A stretch of DNA of 23,796 bases from Desulfobacteraceae bacterium (GCA_022837185.1 JALHJD010000023.1:1-23796), one strand, 5' to 3'. Counted from the first letter of the stretch, positions 10,040 to 19,748 are shown. The notes: generated by a model from the sequence alone, not told the origin. A program made the numbers and translations.

Positions 10040-10072
10040 GCTGAATCCCTTTTTTTATGGTTGAAGAGTTTG

Positions 10073-10101
10073 ATTTTATGTATGATCCATATTTCCGGCA
10101 A
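10073..10101 (-). promoter_or_regulatory. Predicted promoter for htpG
   Basis: TTGCCG (10101-10096) and TAAAAT (10078-10073) with a 17-base spacer, on the minus strand about 35 bases before the htpG start. It resembles sigma70 rather than the sigma32 CTTGAA/CCCCAT form, and there is no CIRCE repeat. Confidence 0.45.
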
Positions 10102-10184
10102 CATGGTAAGCATGATCGCCGGACTGTCAAGATTATGGACCCTTTCGTTGCCCTGTCTTCGGCGGGGTTGGAGGTGCTGGATAT

Positions 10185-11594
10185 ATGAAGACCAGACAGG
10201 TTGACGTGGTCATCGCCGGCGCGGGTCTGTCCGGCCTCAGTGTCGCCCGGTTTCTGCGGCGCGACCGGCCGGAGCTTTCCCTGCTCGTCCTCGAAAAGAG
10301 CGATCGCCCCGGCGGCGCGATCCTCAGTCACTGCGAGGAGGGCTACCTGGCCGAATGGGGCGCCCACGGCTTTCTCGACAACTGCGCGGAGAGCCGGGCC
10401 CTCCTTGCCCTGGCCGGACTGGAAGGGGAGGTCGAAAAAGCCCCGCTGGGCAAGTTTGTCCGCTACGTCTGCCTGGGGGGCAAATTGCGGCTGATTCCCC
10501 AGAAGCCGGGGAAAATTATCGCTGCCCCCCTGGTGCCGTTATGGGCCAAGCTCCGGGTCCTGGGCGACCTGTGGAAGAAACCGCTGCCCGGCGAGCCCAC
10601 GGTGGCCGAGTGGGTGGCGCACCGTTTCGGCAGCTCCCTGCTGCCTTTTGCCGACGCCGTCTTCACCGGAACCTATGCCGGCGACATCGACCGGTTGAAA
10701 ATCGATGCCGTCATGCCCGGGGTCCGGGGGCTGGAACGGGAGCACGGCTCGGTGATCCGCGGGCTACTGCGCAAACGCGCCGGTATGAAGAAAGGTCCCG
10801 GCAAGCGCCCCCTCCTGCCGGCCATGACCAGCTTCAAGACCGGGATGGGCAGGCTGCCGCAGGCCCTGGCCGAAGGCCTGCGGCTCAATGAGGAAATGTA
10901 CTACCGCAGCGGCGTGGCCGCGGTCAGCCCGGCAGCCGATGGGTGGTGGGAGGTGCGGACATCCCAGCATGTAATCCGCTGCCGGCACCTGGTGCTGGCC
11001 CTGCCCGCCAACCAGACCCTGGCCCTCCTCGATCAGGTCAGGGAGATTGCCCCCCCGCCGATGGCTTCGATTCCCGAGGCAAAAATAGCCACCATTGCCC
11101 TGGGCTTCACCGACAGGGCCAGGGTTCCGTTCGGTTTCGGCTACCTGGCCCCCGAGCAGGAGCACCGCTTTGCCCTGGGCGCCCTATTTTCCTCCCATAT
11201 GTTTCCGGGCCGCGCTCCCCGGGGGCATCTCCTGCTGGAAGCGCTCGTCGGCGGGCGGCGTCATCCCGACCGCCTGGAGCTGGACGATGAGGAACTGGTC
11301 AGCCGGGTGTATAACGATTTGCGCCGGTTGCTGGATCTGCCCGAAGAGCCGAGTTTTGCTCGGGTTCTGCGCCCCGGTGCCGGCATCCCGCAGTTGGAGG
11401 AAGGCTATCCGGCCCTGCTGGACTGGCTTGATGGGCAGTGCGGAGGCCACGCCGGATTGCATGTGTGCGGGTTCGGCTGGCGCGGCATCGGCATCAATGA
11501 CATGACCAAGGAGGCCGCAAAGGTCGCGGCGGCCATTCTCGAGACCACGGGATCCCGGGGCGCCGAGGCGGAAGTCAAGCCGGTCTACTTTTAG
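10185..11594 (+). CDS. hemG: Protoporphyrinogen/coproporphyrinogen oxidase, HemY-type FAD enzyme
   Basis: A 469-aa FAD-dependent amine-oxidase-fold enzyme. The dinucleotide-binding site GAGLSGLS (12-19), then E37 and RPGG (41-44) mark the FAD site. The C-terminal block VCGFGWRGIGINDMTKEAAKVA matches the FAD-binding end of HemY-type protoporphyrinogen oxidases. It should convert protoporphyrinogen IX (or coproporphyrinogen III) to the porphyrin during haem synthesis; which substrate is used cannot be read here. The family uses oxygen or another acceptor, which is notable in a probable anaerobe. The start is supported by GGAGGT nine bases upstream. It is a single-gene unit diverging from htpG and converging on dnaA. 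Length is normal. Confidence 0.85.
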   Translation: MKTRQVDVVIAGAGLSGLSVARFLRRDRPELSLLVLEKSDRPGGAILSHCEEGYLAEWGAHGFLDNCAESRALLALAGLEGEVEKAPLGKFVRYVCLGGKLRLIPQKPGKIIAAPLVPLWAKLRVLGDLWKKPLPGEPTVAEWVAHRFGSSLLPFADAVFTGTYAGDIDRLKIDAVMPGVRGLEREHGSVIRGLLRKRAGMKKGPGKRPLLPAMTSFKTGMGRLPQALAEGLRLNEEMYYRSGVAAVSPAADGWWEVRTSQHVIRCRHLVLALPANQTLALLDQVREIAPPPMASIPEAKIATIALGFTDRARVPFGFGYLAPEQEHRFALGALFSSHMFPGRAPRGHLLLEALVGGRRHPDRLELDDEELVSRVYNDLRRLLDLPEEPSFARVLRPGAGIPQLEEGYPALLDWLDGQCGGHAGLHVCGFGWRGIGINDMTKEAAKVAAAILETTGSRGAEAEVKPVYF

Positions 11595-11632
11595 GATCGG
11601 TCCAGGCCGTCGGGATCTGGCCCGGGGTATCT

Positions 11633-11675
11633 GGCCGGTCGCTGCCGGCTCCCTTGCCGCTCCGGGCGACCGGCC
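11633..11675. terminator. Bidirectional terminator hairpin between hemG and dnaA
   Basis: A perfect 10-bp inverted repeat, GGCCGGTCGC (11633-11642) with GCGACCGGCC (11666-11675), around a 23-base loop, in the 92-bp gap between convergent genes. It lacks a long T-run, but position and stem strength fit a shared 3' structure. Confidence 0.6.
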
Positions 11676-11686
11676 GAGGGGATTGG

Positions 11687-13024
11687 TTATTTCGCCTGCC
11701 GGCTCTTCAGTTTGCGGCAGAGCAGTTCGATCTGTTCGCTGACCGAGGTTTCCTTGGATATTCCCCTGGTAATGGTGCGGATGGCGTGGAGGACGGTTGA
11801 ATGATCACGGTTGTACAGCTGACCGATGTCGGCGAGCGACTGGTCCGTGTATTTTCTGGTCAGGTACATGGCGACCTGGCGGGGAAAGGTGACCGAGCGC
11901 TTCCGTGAGCGGGAAGTCAGCTCGTCGATGCTGATCTTGAACTGGGAACCGATGAAGTTCCGTATGCCCTTGCCGTCCAGCTTTTCCGGGGCGACGATGA
12001 GGTCGCTCAATACCTCATTGACCAGGATTTTGTCCGGCGGGGTGTCGAGCAGGCTTGATTTGGCCTTGATGCCGATGATGGCGCTTTCAATCTTGCGGAC
12101 ATCGCCGTTCAGTTGCTGGGCGAGCAGGTCGATGAGAGAGTCGTCCAGGCGGAGGTTGTTTGTTTCCGCCTTTCGGCGGATAATATTGACCCTGGTTGCA
12201 TAGTCGGGGGGGTCGATTTTCGTCACCAGGCCCGAGGTCATCCGGGACTTGAAATCCTCGTCAATGCCGTCCAGCCTGCTGGGGGTCACCGAGGCGGTCA
12301 AAATGACTCTTTTGCCGGCCTTGATCAGGTAGTCGAGGATCATGTTGAGCTCTTCCTGGGTCTTGTTCTTCCCCACCAGGGTGTGGATGTCCTCGACCAG
12401 CAGGATGTCGCAGTTGTGGATGAATTTCTGGGAAAATTGATCCATGCATTTGTTGCGTATCCCGTTGACCATTTCAGCCGAAAATTGCTGGGCCGTCAGG
12501 TAGTGGAGCATGGTTGACGGCGCGTTCTGCAGGACGGAGTGCACCACCGCCTGGGTGAGATGGCTTTTGCCGAGGCCGGTGGTGCTGTTGATGAACAGAC
12601 AGTTGCCGAAGGTCCTGTCGCCGGTCGCAATGGCATGGCAGGCGGAGCGGGCCAGCAGGTTGGACTGGCCGACCATGAATTCCTCGAAGGTATAACCCGG
12701 GTGGAGTGAACGGAGTTTACAGACATGGTTGGTGACGCCGGGAAGACGAAGCTGCCCGGAGCGCCTGCCTTCCAGTTGCGGCACGGGTGAATCGGCGACG
12801 GTGAGGACGGCGGCGGGACATGTCCCGCCCGACAGCTCCTTCACCGTGATGTTGATCAGGTCGAGATAATGGTCGCGGACCCAGGAGCAGAAAAAGCGGT
12901 CCGGACCCGCGAGTTCCAGCAGCCGGTTACCCTGCCGCACGCAGACCAGCGGCTTGATCCACAGGATATACTCGCTCTCGGGAAGAGATTCTTGCAAAGA
13001 TTCCCTGACTATGTCCCACAGCAT
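11687..13024 (-). CDS. dnaA: Chromosomal replication initiator DnaA, divergent
   Basis: A 445-aa protein with the four DnaA regions: an N-terminal domain (MLWDIVRESLQESLPESEYILWIKPL), a short linker, the AAA+ domain from about 110 (YTFEEFMVGQSNLLA) and domain IV with SRSRKRSVTFPRQVAMYLTRKYT and the DnaA-box recognition motif RDHSTVLHA (406-414). The ATG at 13024 gives the family start and has AGGAAAGG upstream; the longer open frame to 13219 is not conserved. Two nucleotide-site features are unusual: the Walker A is STTGLGKS (147-154), with Ser where the first Gly is normal, and the Walker B region reads LLVEDIH (208-214) rather than LLIDDIQ. The candidate Arg finger (R261) and sensor II (GDVRKIE) are kept. 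It initiates replication. Confidence 0.93.
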   Translation of the reverse strand: MLWDIVRESLQESLPESEYILWIKPLVCVRQGNRLLELAGPDRFFCSWVRDHYLDLINITVKELSGGTCPAAVLTVADSPVPQLEGRRSGQLRLPGVTNHVCKLRSLHPGYTFEEFMVGQSNLLARSACHAIATGDRTFGNCLFINSTTGLGKSHLTQAVVHSVLQNAPSTMLHYLTAQQFSAEMVNGIRNKCMDQFSQKFIHNCDILLVEDIHTLVGKNKTQEELNMILDYLIKAGKRVILTASVTPSRLDGIDEDFKSRMTSGLVTKIDPPDYATRVNIIRRKAETNNLRLDDSLIDLLAQQLNGDVRKIESAIIGIKAKSSLLDTPPDKILVNEVLSDLIVAPEKLDGKGIRNFIGSQFKISIDELTSRSRKRSVTFPRQVAMYLTRKYTDQSLADIGQLYNRDHSTVLHAIRTITRGISKETSVSEQIELLCRKLKSRQAK

Positions 13025-13117
13025 GACGTAACCTTTCCTGTAGCTGAATATCTGCTTTGTTTGCCGGGCCTGAGGGCTTGTCCGGCTTGCGGTGAAAAAA
13101 ATTGAGTTGGTGCCTCT

Positions 13118-13147
13118 GTGATAGCGCACGATGACCTGCCCGGTCAA
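13118..13147 (-). promoter_or_regulatory. Candidate dnaA promoter overlapping a small inverted repeat
   Basis: On the minus strand TTGACC (13147-13142) and TATCAC (13123-13118) are 18 bases apart, about 95 bases before the dnaA start. TGACC (13132-13136) and GGTCA (13142-13146) form an inverted repeat across the -35 box and could bind a regulator. Support is moderate because the -10 box is imperfect. Confidence 0.35.
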
Positions 13148-13321
13148 AATTGATTTACCCTGATTTGGCGGACAGCTTGAGGAAGTTGAATATTGAGGAA
13201 ATGATACTGCTCTGAACAATGGTTAGGGGTGGCCGCACAGGTATTGGCGCAGATTATCATAGTTTTTTGCCATGCCGCGGAATTGGATAGAGATTCAATG
13301 AGTTACAGGGAACCCGCCAAG

Positions 13322-13343
13322 TTATCCACAGGTTGTTAACAAC
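13322..13343 (+). promoter_or_regulatory. Consensus DnaA box plus 12-bp palindrome
   Basis: TTATCCACA (13322-13330) is the exact DnaA-box consensus. Two bases later starts GTTGTTAACAAC (13332-13343), a perfect palindrome. The pair sits upstream of dnaA at the edge of the AT-rich tract and may serve in initiation or dnaA autoregulation. Confidence 0.6.
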
Positions 13344-13472
13344 GGTAAACTTTTTTGATCCTCATCATTGCTTAATTTCTCTCACGAAATCTTAATTTTT
13401 TGCTTTTTTATTTCTGCCTGATTTTAACCTGGCGGAATAGCAGGATTTTAGGGGGCCAAATTTTTTGTCAAA

Positions 13473-13488
13473 GGCGGCGGGGCGGGGG
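13473..13488 (+). other. Potential G-quadruplex run in the dnaA-comF gap
   Basis: GGCGGCGGGGCGGGGG, four consecutive G-runs with single-base C loops, lies inside the otherwise AT-rich gap, with another GGGGG at 13451-13455. It could fold as a two-tier quadruplex. No function is implied by sequence alone. Confidence 0.3.
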
Positions 13489-13600
13489 AAAAAGAATTTT
13501 TGCATTGCCACAACGTGGCATGGCCGGGGCGGTTTGCCATTTTGAAAGTTTTTTATTTTTAATATGTTAAGCAGTAAAAGATGAATAAATGTAGATGAAT

Positions 13601-14314
13601 TCAAACTGTCCGGGCGAGGGTAAAAATTTCCACTCGGGCGGCCCCGGCCCGGCGAAGGACCCGGGCGCATTCATTGACGGTGCTGCCGGTGGTAAACACA
13701 TCGTCAATCAAGAGAATTCTTTTATTTTTGACCTTCTGGGACTGTTTAACCGAAAAAGACCCGGAAATATTACGGCGTCTTTCCGTGCCGCTGAGCTGGG
13801 TCTGGGGAACGGTGGGGCTGATTTTGACCAGGGTGGAGGCGTCGATGATCCTTCCGCGGTCGGGAAAGCAGAAGCGGGCAAGGACTAGAGCCTGATTGAA
13901 CCCGCGCCGGCGCAGCCGTTTCGGATGGAGGGGCACCGGGAGAATGAGGTCGGGATCGCCCAGTTCCCGGAAACCATGGGAGCTGACGGCAAGACCGGCC
14001 AAAGAGGCGATGCCGGTCATCAACCCCTGGAATTTCAGGGCGCCGATCAGGGAGGCGATGGGGGGCTGATACGCCAGCGCCGCCCGGGCCAGGCTGAAGG
14101 AGTAGGGTTTTGTCAGGCAGACGCCGCAGAGATGATCCTCGCCCCGGGCATAGGGAAGACCGCAGCAGGGGCAGCGGGGGGAGCGGATGAACGGGATCAG
14201 TTGGTGGCAGCCGTCGCACAGGAGCGGCAGCCGGTCCAGGGGCAGACGCCGCCCACAGGCAAGACAGGCAGGGGGAAAGACAAGTTCCCGGCAGGCCGCG
14301 AGCAGGGAATGCAC
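13601..14314 (-). CDS. comF: ComF-family phosphoribosyltransferase-like protein
   Basis: A 237-aa protein. The N-terminal part has cysteine pairs CLAC (17-20), CDGC (33-36), CPCC (48-51) and CGVC (63-66), the double zinc finger of ComF. The C-terminal part is the PRTase-like domain with LILPVPLHPKRLRRRGFNQA and the PRPP-binding loop ILLIDDVFTTGSTV (200-213). ComF is needed for DNA uptake in transformable bacteria but is widespread beyond them; its reaction is uncertain. The start is GTG at 14314, with a G-rich ribosome site. It lies 158 bp downstream of icd, and that gap shows no further gene. It ends at the edge of the AT-rich candidate origin region. Confidence 0.93.
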   Translation of the reverse strand: MHSLLAACRELVFPPACLACGRRLPLDRLPLLCDGCHQLIPFIRSPRCPCCGLPYARGEDHLCGVCLTKPYSFSLARAALAYQPPIASLIGALKFQGLMTGIASLAGLAVSSHGFRELGDPDLILPVPLHPKRLRRRGFNQALVLARFCFPDRGRIIDASTLVKISPTVPQTQLSGTERRRNISGSFSVKQSQKVKNKRILLIDDVFTTGSTVNECARVLRRAGAARVEIFTLARTV

Positions 14315-14472
14315 GCCCCGGTGCCCCCTTTCTTACCGGCGGCCGGCCGTCTTTGCCCGGCCGGGGGGCCCGGAGGACGGCCGGGATGCCGCCCGGGGGA
14401 GAGCCGGAGCGCATCCGGGGAGCAAAGGGGAAAAGACGTACCCGACCATGCCGGCTGCCCGCGGCGGAACGC

Positions 14473-16813
<2,341 letters not shown>

Positions 16814-16857
16814 GATCGGGCGGCGCCGGGCGGCGGCGGAGGGGCCAGGAAAACCAG

Positions 16858-16885
16858 TTGATTTCATTTGCTTATATGCTATAAC
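16858..16885 (+). promoter_or_regulatory. Predicted sigma70 promoter for SDR-TIM-E1-TusA operon
   Basis: TTGATT (16858-16863) and TATAAC (16880-16885), 16 bases apart, about 40 bases before the SDR start. A GGGAGGA ribosome site follows. It is the clear AT-rich spot in the gap and probably drives all four genes to 20012. Confidence 0.55.
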
Positions 16886-16923
16886 TCATCAGAACAGGTA
16901 CCGTTGAGGGAGGACGTAACGCT

Positions 16924-18129
16924 GTGATGGAAGGCGATGACCGGTCCGGTCCCGGCCCGGCGGGGGGCAAAAAACGACTCGGGGTTCTGATCGGCGGCTC
17001 AGGTCTGATCGGCGGCACCCTGGTGCATTATTTCAAGACCATGACCGCGGACGAGATAGATATCCGTGCGCCCAGCAGCAAAAAACTGTCCATCCGCAAT
17101 GCCGAGGATATCCGGACATACCTGATCAGGGCGCGGCCGGACTTTGTCATCAACTCGGCCGTGGCCTCGCTGGACAGTGATGCCCAGCTGGCCTTCGAAG
17201 TAAACTACAAAGGGTCCGTCAACCTTGCCCGGGCCTGCTGCTCCCTTGGGATTCCCTATATCCATATCAGTTCGGCGGCGACGCTGCCCAACGGCGAAAA
17301 CCTGTCGGAGGAGGAGCATCTCCCCCTGTCGCCGTCCCTGAACCATTATGCCAAGTCAAAACTGATGGCCGAGCGGACCATCCGGCACATGGGCAAGGAG
17401 CAGGGGCTCGATTACACCATAATCCGTCTGGCCATCGTCTACGGCGAACATGACCACAAGATCCAGGGATTCCACCGGCTGTTTTTCTCCATCGCCGACG
17501 AGGCCATGCCGTTCATGGTGACCAGGAAGGGGGTCAAGCATTCCTACACCAATTCGGACAAGATTCCCTACTTTGTCCATCACGTGCTTGATCATCGCGA
17601 GGAATTCGGCCAGGAAACATATCATTTTGTCGACAAGGACCCGGTCGAGCTGGCGGACCTCATCCTGACGATCCGCTCCTATCTTGAACTGAAGCGGCCC
17701 CGGGAAATATATATCCCCTATACGGTTATCCGCTCGGGCAAATTTTTTCTCCAGTGGCTGGCCAGCATACTCAACTGGTTCGGGATCAGTGTCCGCCTGC
17801 CGCCGGAGCTCATCTTTCTTGAGCATTTTTACAAGACCCAGACCCTTTCCTGCGAGAAACTGCGGAATTCAAGCTTTATCGATCCCCTGCCGGACGAATC
17901 CATCTATACCGCCCTGCCCCGGCTGGTGGTCTATTATCTCGAGCGCTGGGGACATCTCAACCTGATCACCACCTTCAATGAAGAGTTCCTTGGCAAATTC
18001 GAATTTGAGGATGATTTTCTCCATCAACCCAGGAAACTGCTGAATACGATTCACGCCGATACGGATTCCATCGCACCGTTTCCTGAATTACAGACCTTGC
18101 GGCGCAACGGGGGGAAAAATGGCTGCTGA
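16924..18129 (+). CDS. Extended SDR / NAD-dependent epimerase-like protein (RmlD-like)
   Basis: A 401-aa protein. Residues 24-31 GGSGLIGG are the Rossmann NAD(P) glycine motif. The block RPDFVINSAVASLDSDAQLAF resembles RmlD/epimerases, ISSAA (115-119) supplies the Ser, and YAKSK (142-146) is the YxxxK catalytic pair, so the active site is intact. Residues ~200-400 are a long, poorly recognised C-terminal part (FFLQWLASILNWFGISVRLPPELIFLEHF, with a hydrophobic stretch near 275-290). It is likely an NAD(P)-linked epimerase, dehydratase or reductase on a sugar nucleotide or other carbonyl substrate, which is unknown. GTG 16924 has GGAGGA at good spacing; ATG 16927 is an alternative. It overlaps the next gene by 11 bases. 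Confidence 0.8.
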   Translation: MMEGDDRSGPGPAGGKKRLGVLIGGSGLIGGTLVHYFKTMTADEIDIRAPSSKKLSIRNAEDIRTYLIRARPDFVINSAVASLDSDAQLAFEVNYKGSVNLARACCSLGIPYIHISSAATLPNGENLSEEEHLPLSPSLNHYAKSKLMAERTIRHMGKEQGLDYTIIRLAIVYGEHDHKIQGFHRLFFSIADEAMPFMVTRKGVKHSYTNSDKIPYFVHHVLDHREEFGQETYHFVDKDPVELADLILTIRSYLELKRPREIYIPYTVIRSGKFFLQWLASILNWFGISVRLPPELIFLEHFYKTQTLSCEKLRNSSFIDPLPDESIYTALPRLVVYYLERWGHLNLITTFNEEFLGKFEFEDDFLHQPRKLLNTIHADTDSIAPFPELQTLRRNGGKNGC

Positions 18130-18841
18130 GACAACGAAGGACAGGCAGAAAATAGTTCTGGCCAACTGGAAGGCGCATCTGTCGCCGGCCCAGGCGGAAA
18201 AGTGGACGGCCGAGTTCGTCCGCCTCTATCTGCCGACGTCGATTCACGTCATTCTGGCGGTCCCGGACATCGTCCTTTCCGCCGTGCACGCCCTGACCCG
18301 GGACCTGAAAAATGTGTCACTTGCCGCCCAGGACGTCTCGCCCTTTCCGCCGGGGGGCTACACCGGGGCAACGCCGGCCGCCTGGCTGGAGGGTCTTGCC
18401 GGTTATGTCCTGATCGGCCACCGGGAGCGGCGCCGCTATTTTCATGAGACGGTTCAGGATGCCGCCAACAAGATCAGCGAGGCCGCGGCGGCGGGCCTTC
18501 GCCCGATCCTGTGCCTGCCCGGGACCGACATTGCCGGGCATCTGGCCCCGGTTGATTCGGCCGACCTGGAGCGGTTGATTCTCGCCTATACACCCGATGA
18601 CGCCGAAGCGCTGGAGGTGGCGAGGAACAGGGAGCCGGTCGCCGCCGCGGTCCGGCAGCTGGCCGAAGCGGCCGGGGGCCGGCCGGTCCTGTACGGGGGA
18701 GGGGTCAACGCTGACAACGTCGCCGACTTGATAACCATTCCCGGCCTGGCGGGGGTGATGGCCGCCGGCGGGAGCCTCAGGCCTTCCGGGTTCATCAGTA
18801 TGCTCAACAATGCGGATCGGGCTCTTGCCGCCGCTTCGTGA
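18119..18841 (+). CDS. Triosephosphate isomerase-like protein lacking the catalytic glutamate
   Basis: A 240-aa TIM-barrel protein of the TpiA family. N16 and K18 in LANWKAH match the substrate-binding Asn/Lys, H101 and E103 in IGHRERRR match the electrophilic His of GHSERR, and YGGGVNADNVADL (192-204) matches the phosphate site YGGSV. Where TpiA has AYEPVWAIGTG, this protein has AYTPDDAEA (156-164). The general-base Glu is therefore Thr158, and the mobile loop 6 with its WAIGTG is gone. It should not isomerise triose phosphates in the usual way, and may bind a phosphate-bearing ligand or do other chemistry. The ATG follows a GGGGGGAAAAA stretch inside the SDR 3' end. It would be annotated tpiA automatically, but that may mislead. 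Confidence 0.83.
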   Translation: MAAETTKDRQKIVLANWKAHLSPAQAEKWTAEFVRLYLPTSIHVILAVPDIVLSAVHALTRDLKNVSLAAQDVSPFPPGGYTGATPAAWLEGLAGYVLIGHRERRRYFHETVQDAANKISEAAAAGLRPILCLPGTDIAGHLAPVDSADLERLILAYTPDDAEALEVARNREPVAAAVRQLAEAAGGRPVLYGGGVNADNVADLITIPGLAGVMAAGGSLRPSGFISMLNNADRALAAAS

Positions 18842-18871
18842 GCCGCATCCCGCGACGGAGCACCTCTGCCC

Positions 18872-19690
18872 ATGATCGACTTCACCCCTGAACAGCTGCA
18901 GCGCTACAGCCGGCAGATCATCCTCAAGGAAATCGGCATAGAAGGCCAGGCAAAGCTGCGGCGGGCCAGGGTGCTGATTGCCGGGGCCGGCGGCCTCGGT
19001 TCGCCGGCGGCCCTTTACCTGGCGGCGGCCGGGGTGGGGGCCATTGACATCGTCGACAGCGACGTGGTGGAGGTCTCCAACCTGCAGCGCCAGATAGCGC
19101 ATGGCACTTCCGACATCGGCAGGGCCAAGGCGCAGTCGGCGGCGGAGGCCATGCTGGCCGTCAATCCGGAAATCAAGGTCCGCCCCCTGCAGACGAGGCT
19201 GCGGGCCGACAACATCATGGAACTGGTCCGCGGCATGGATTTCGTCCTGGACGGCACCGATAATTTTCCGGCCAAATTTCTGCTCAACGATGCCTGCGTT
19301 CTCGCCGGCACTCCCCTGTCCCACGGCGGCGTGCTCGGCTTCGCCGGACAGGCCATGACCATCCTCCCGGGGCGGTCGGCCTGCTACCGGTGCGTTTTCC
19401 GGCGGCCGCCTCCACCCGGGGCGGTCTCCACATGTTCGGAAGCGGGCATCCTGGGGGCGGTGGCCGGACTGCTCGGCACGATCCAGGCTGCCGAAGCGGT
19501 CAAGTGCATCACCGGCGCCGGCGTCCTGCTGACCGATGTTCTGCTCCGCTTTGACGCACTGACCATGGATTTCCGCCGGATTCCCCTGGCCCGCCAGGAG
19601 GATTGTCCTCTCTGCGGCAAAGCGCCGGCCATAACCGCACCAGTCGACATCCCCTGGCCGGCGTGCCCGGGGGCCGAACAATGCCCATGA
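18872..19690 (+). CDS. E1-like adenylyltransferase, HesA/MoeB/ThiF family
   Basis: A 272-aa protein that should adenylate the C-terminus of a ubiquitin-like sulfur carrier such as ThiS/MoaD. Seen in order: RYSRQIILKEIGIEGQAKL (11-29), the ATP loop GAGGLGS (38-44), DSDVVEVSNLQRQ with its conserved Arg (R73), K86, and the Mg site GTDN (128-131). The active-site-type Cys is C188 in STCSEAGILGAVAGLLG. CYRC (171-174) and CPLC (245-248) are zinc pairs. The C-terminal tail has two further Cys (C265, C271), which is unusual. No ThiS/MoaD-like carrier gene is in the window. It lies 30 bases after the TIM-like gene and 76 bases before a TusA-like gene, so a sulfur-transfer function is likely. MoeB versus ThiF cannot be decided. 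Confidence 0.9.
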   Translation: MIDFTPEQLQRYSRQIILKEIGIEGQAKLRRARVLIAGAGGLGSPAALYLAAAGVGAIDIVDSDVVEVSNLQRQIAHGTSDIGRAKAQSAAEAMLAVNPEIKVRPLQTRLRADNIMELVRGMDFVLDGTDNFPAKFLLNDACVLAGTPLSHGGVLGFAGQAMTILPGRSACYRCVFRRPPPPGAVSTCSEAGILGAVAGLLGTIQAAEAVKCITGAGVLLTDVLLRFDALTMDFRRIPLARQEDCPLCGKAPAITAPVDIPWPACPGAEQCP

Positions 19691-19731
19691 ACAATCCGGC
19701 CAGGTCACCTGCAGTAAAGGCTGCGGGACAG

Positions 19732-19748
19732 GGCCGGGATTCCCGGCC
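19732..19748 (+). promoter_or_regulatory. Hairpin just before the TusA-like gene
   Basis: GGCCGGG (19732-19738) and CCCGGCC (19742-19748) form a perfect 7-bp stem with a 3-base loop, ending immediately upstream of the GGGAGGG ribosome site. It may influence TusA-like translation or mark an RNA processing point. Confidence 0.4.

Larger units (their letters stand above)
13225..13600. other. Candidate replication origin (oriC-like AT-rich gap)
   Basis: A 576-bp gene-free stretch (13025-13600) separates dnaA from comF, and its part away from dnaA is clearly richer in A/T than the neighbouring coding DNA. It holds one exact DnaA box, a 12-bp palindrome, runs of A and T at ~13344-13430 and 13540-13600 that could melt, a hairpin TGCCAC-AAC-GTGGCA (13506-13520) and a G-run cluster (13473-13488). 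Only one consensus box was found by eye, so the origin call is tentative. Origins often lie next to dnaA. Confidence 0.4.

Noticed and set aside
10040..10184. CIRCE or sigma32 site controlling htpG
   Set aside because: No TTAGCACTC/GAGTGCTAA repeat and no good CTTGAA-CCCCAT pair; the best match is a sigma70-like promoter.
13025..13219. Longer start for dnaA giving 510 aa
   Set aside because: The added residues are unlike DnaA and would cover the likely promoter; the ATG at 13024 gives the normal N-terminus.
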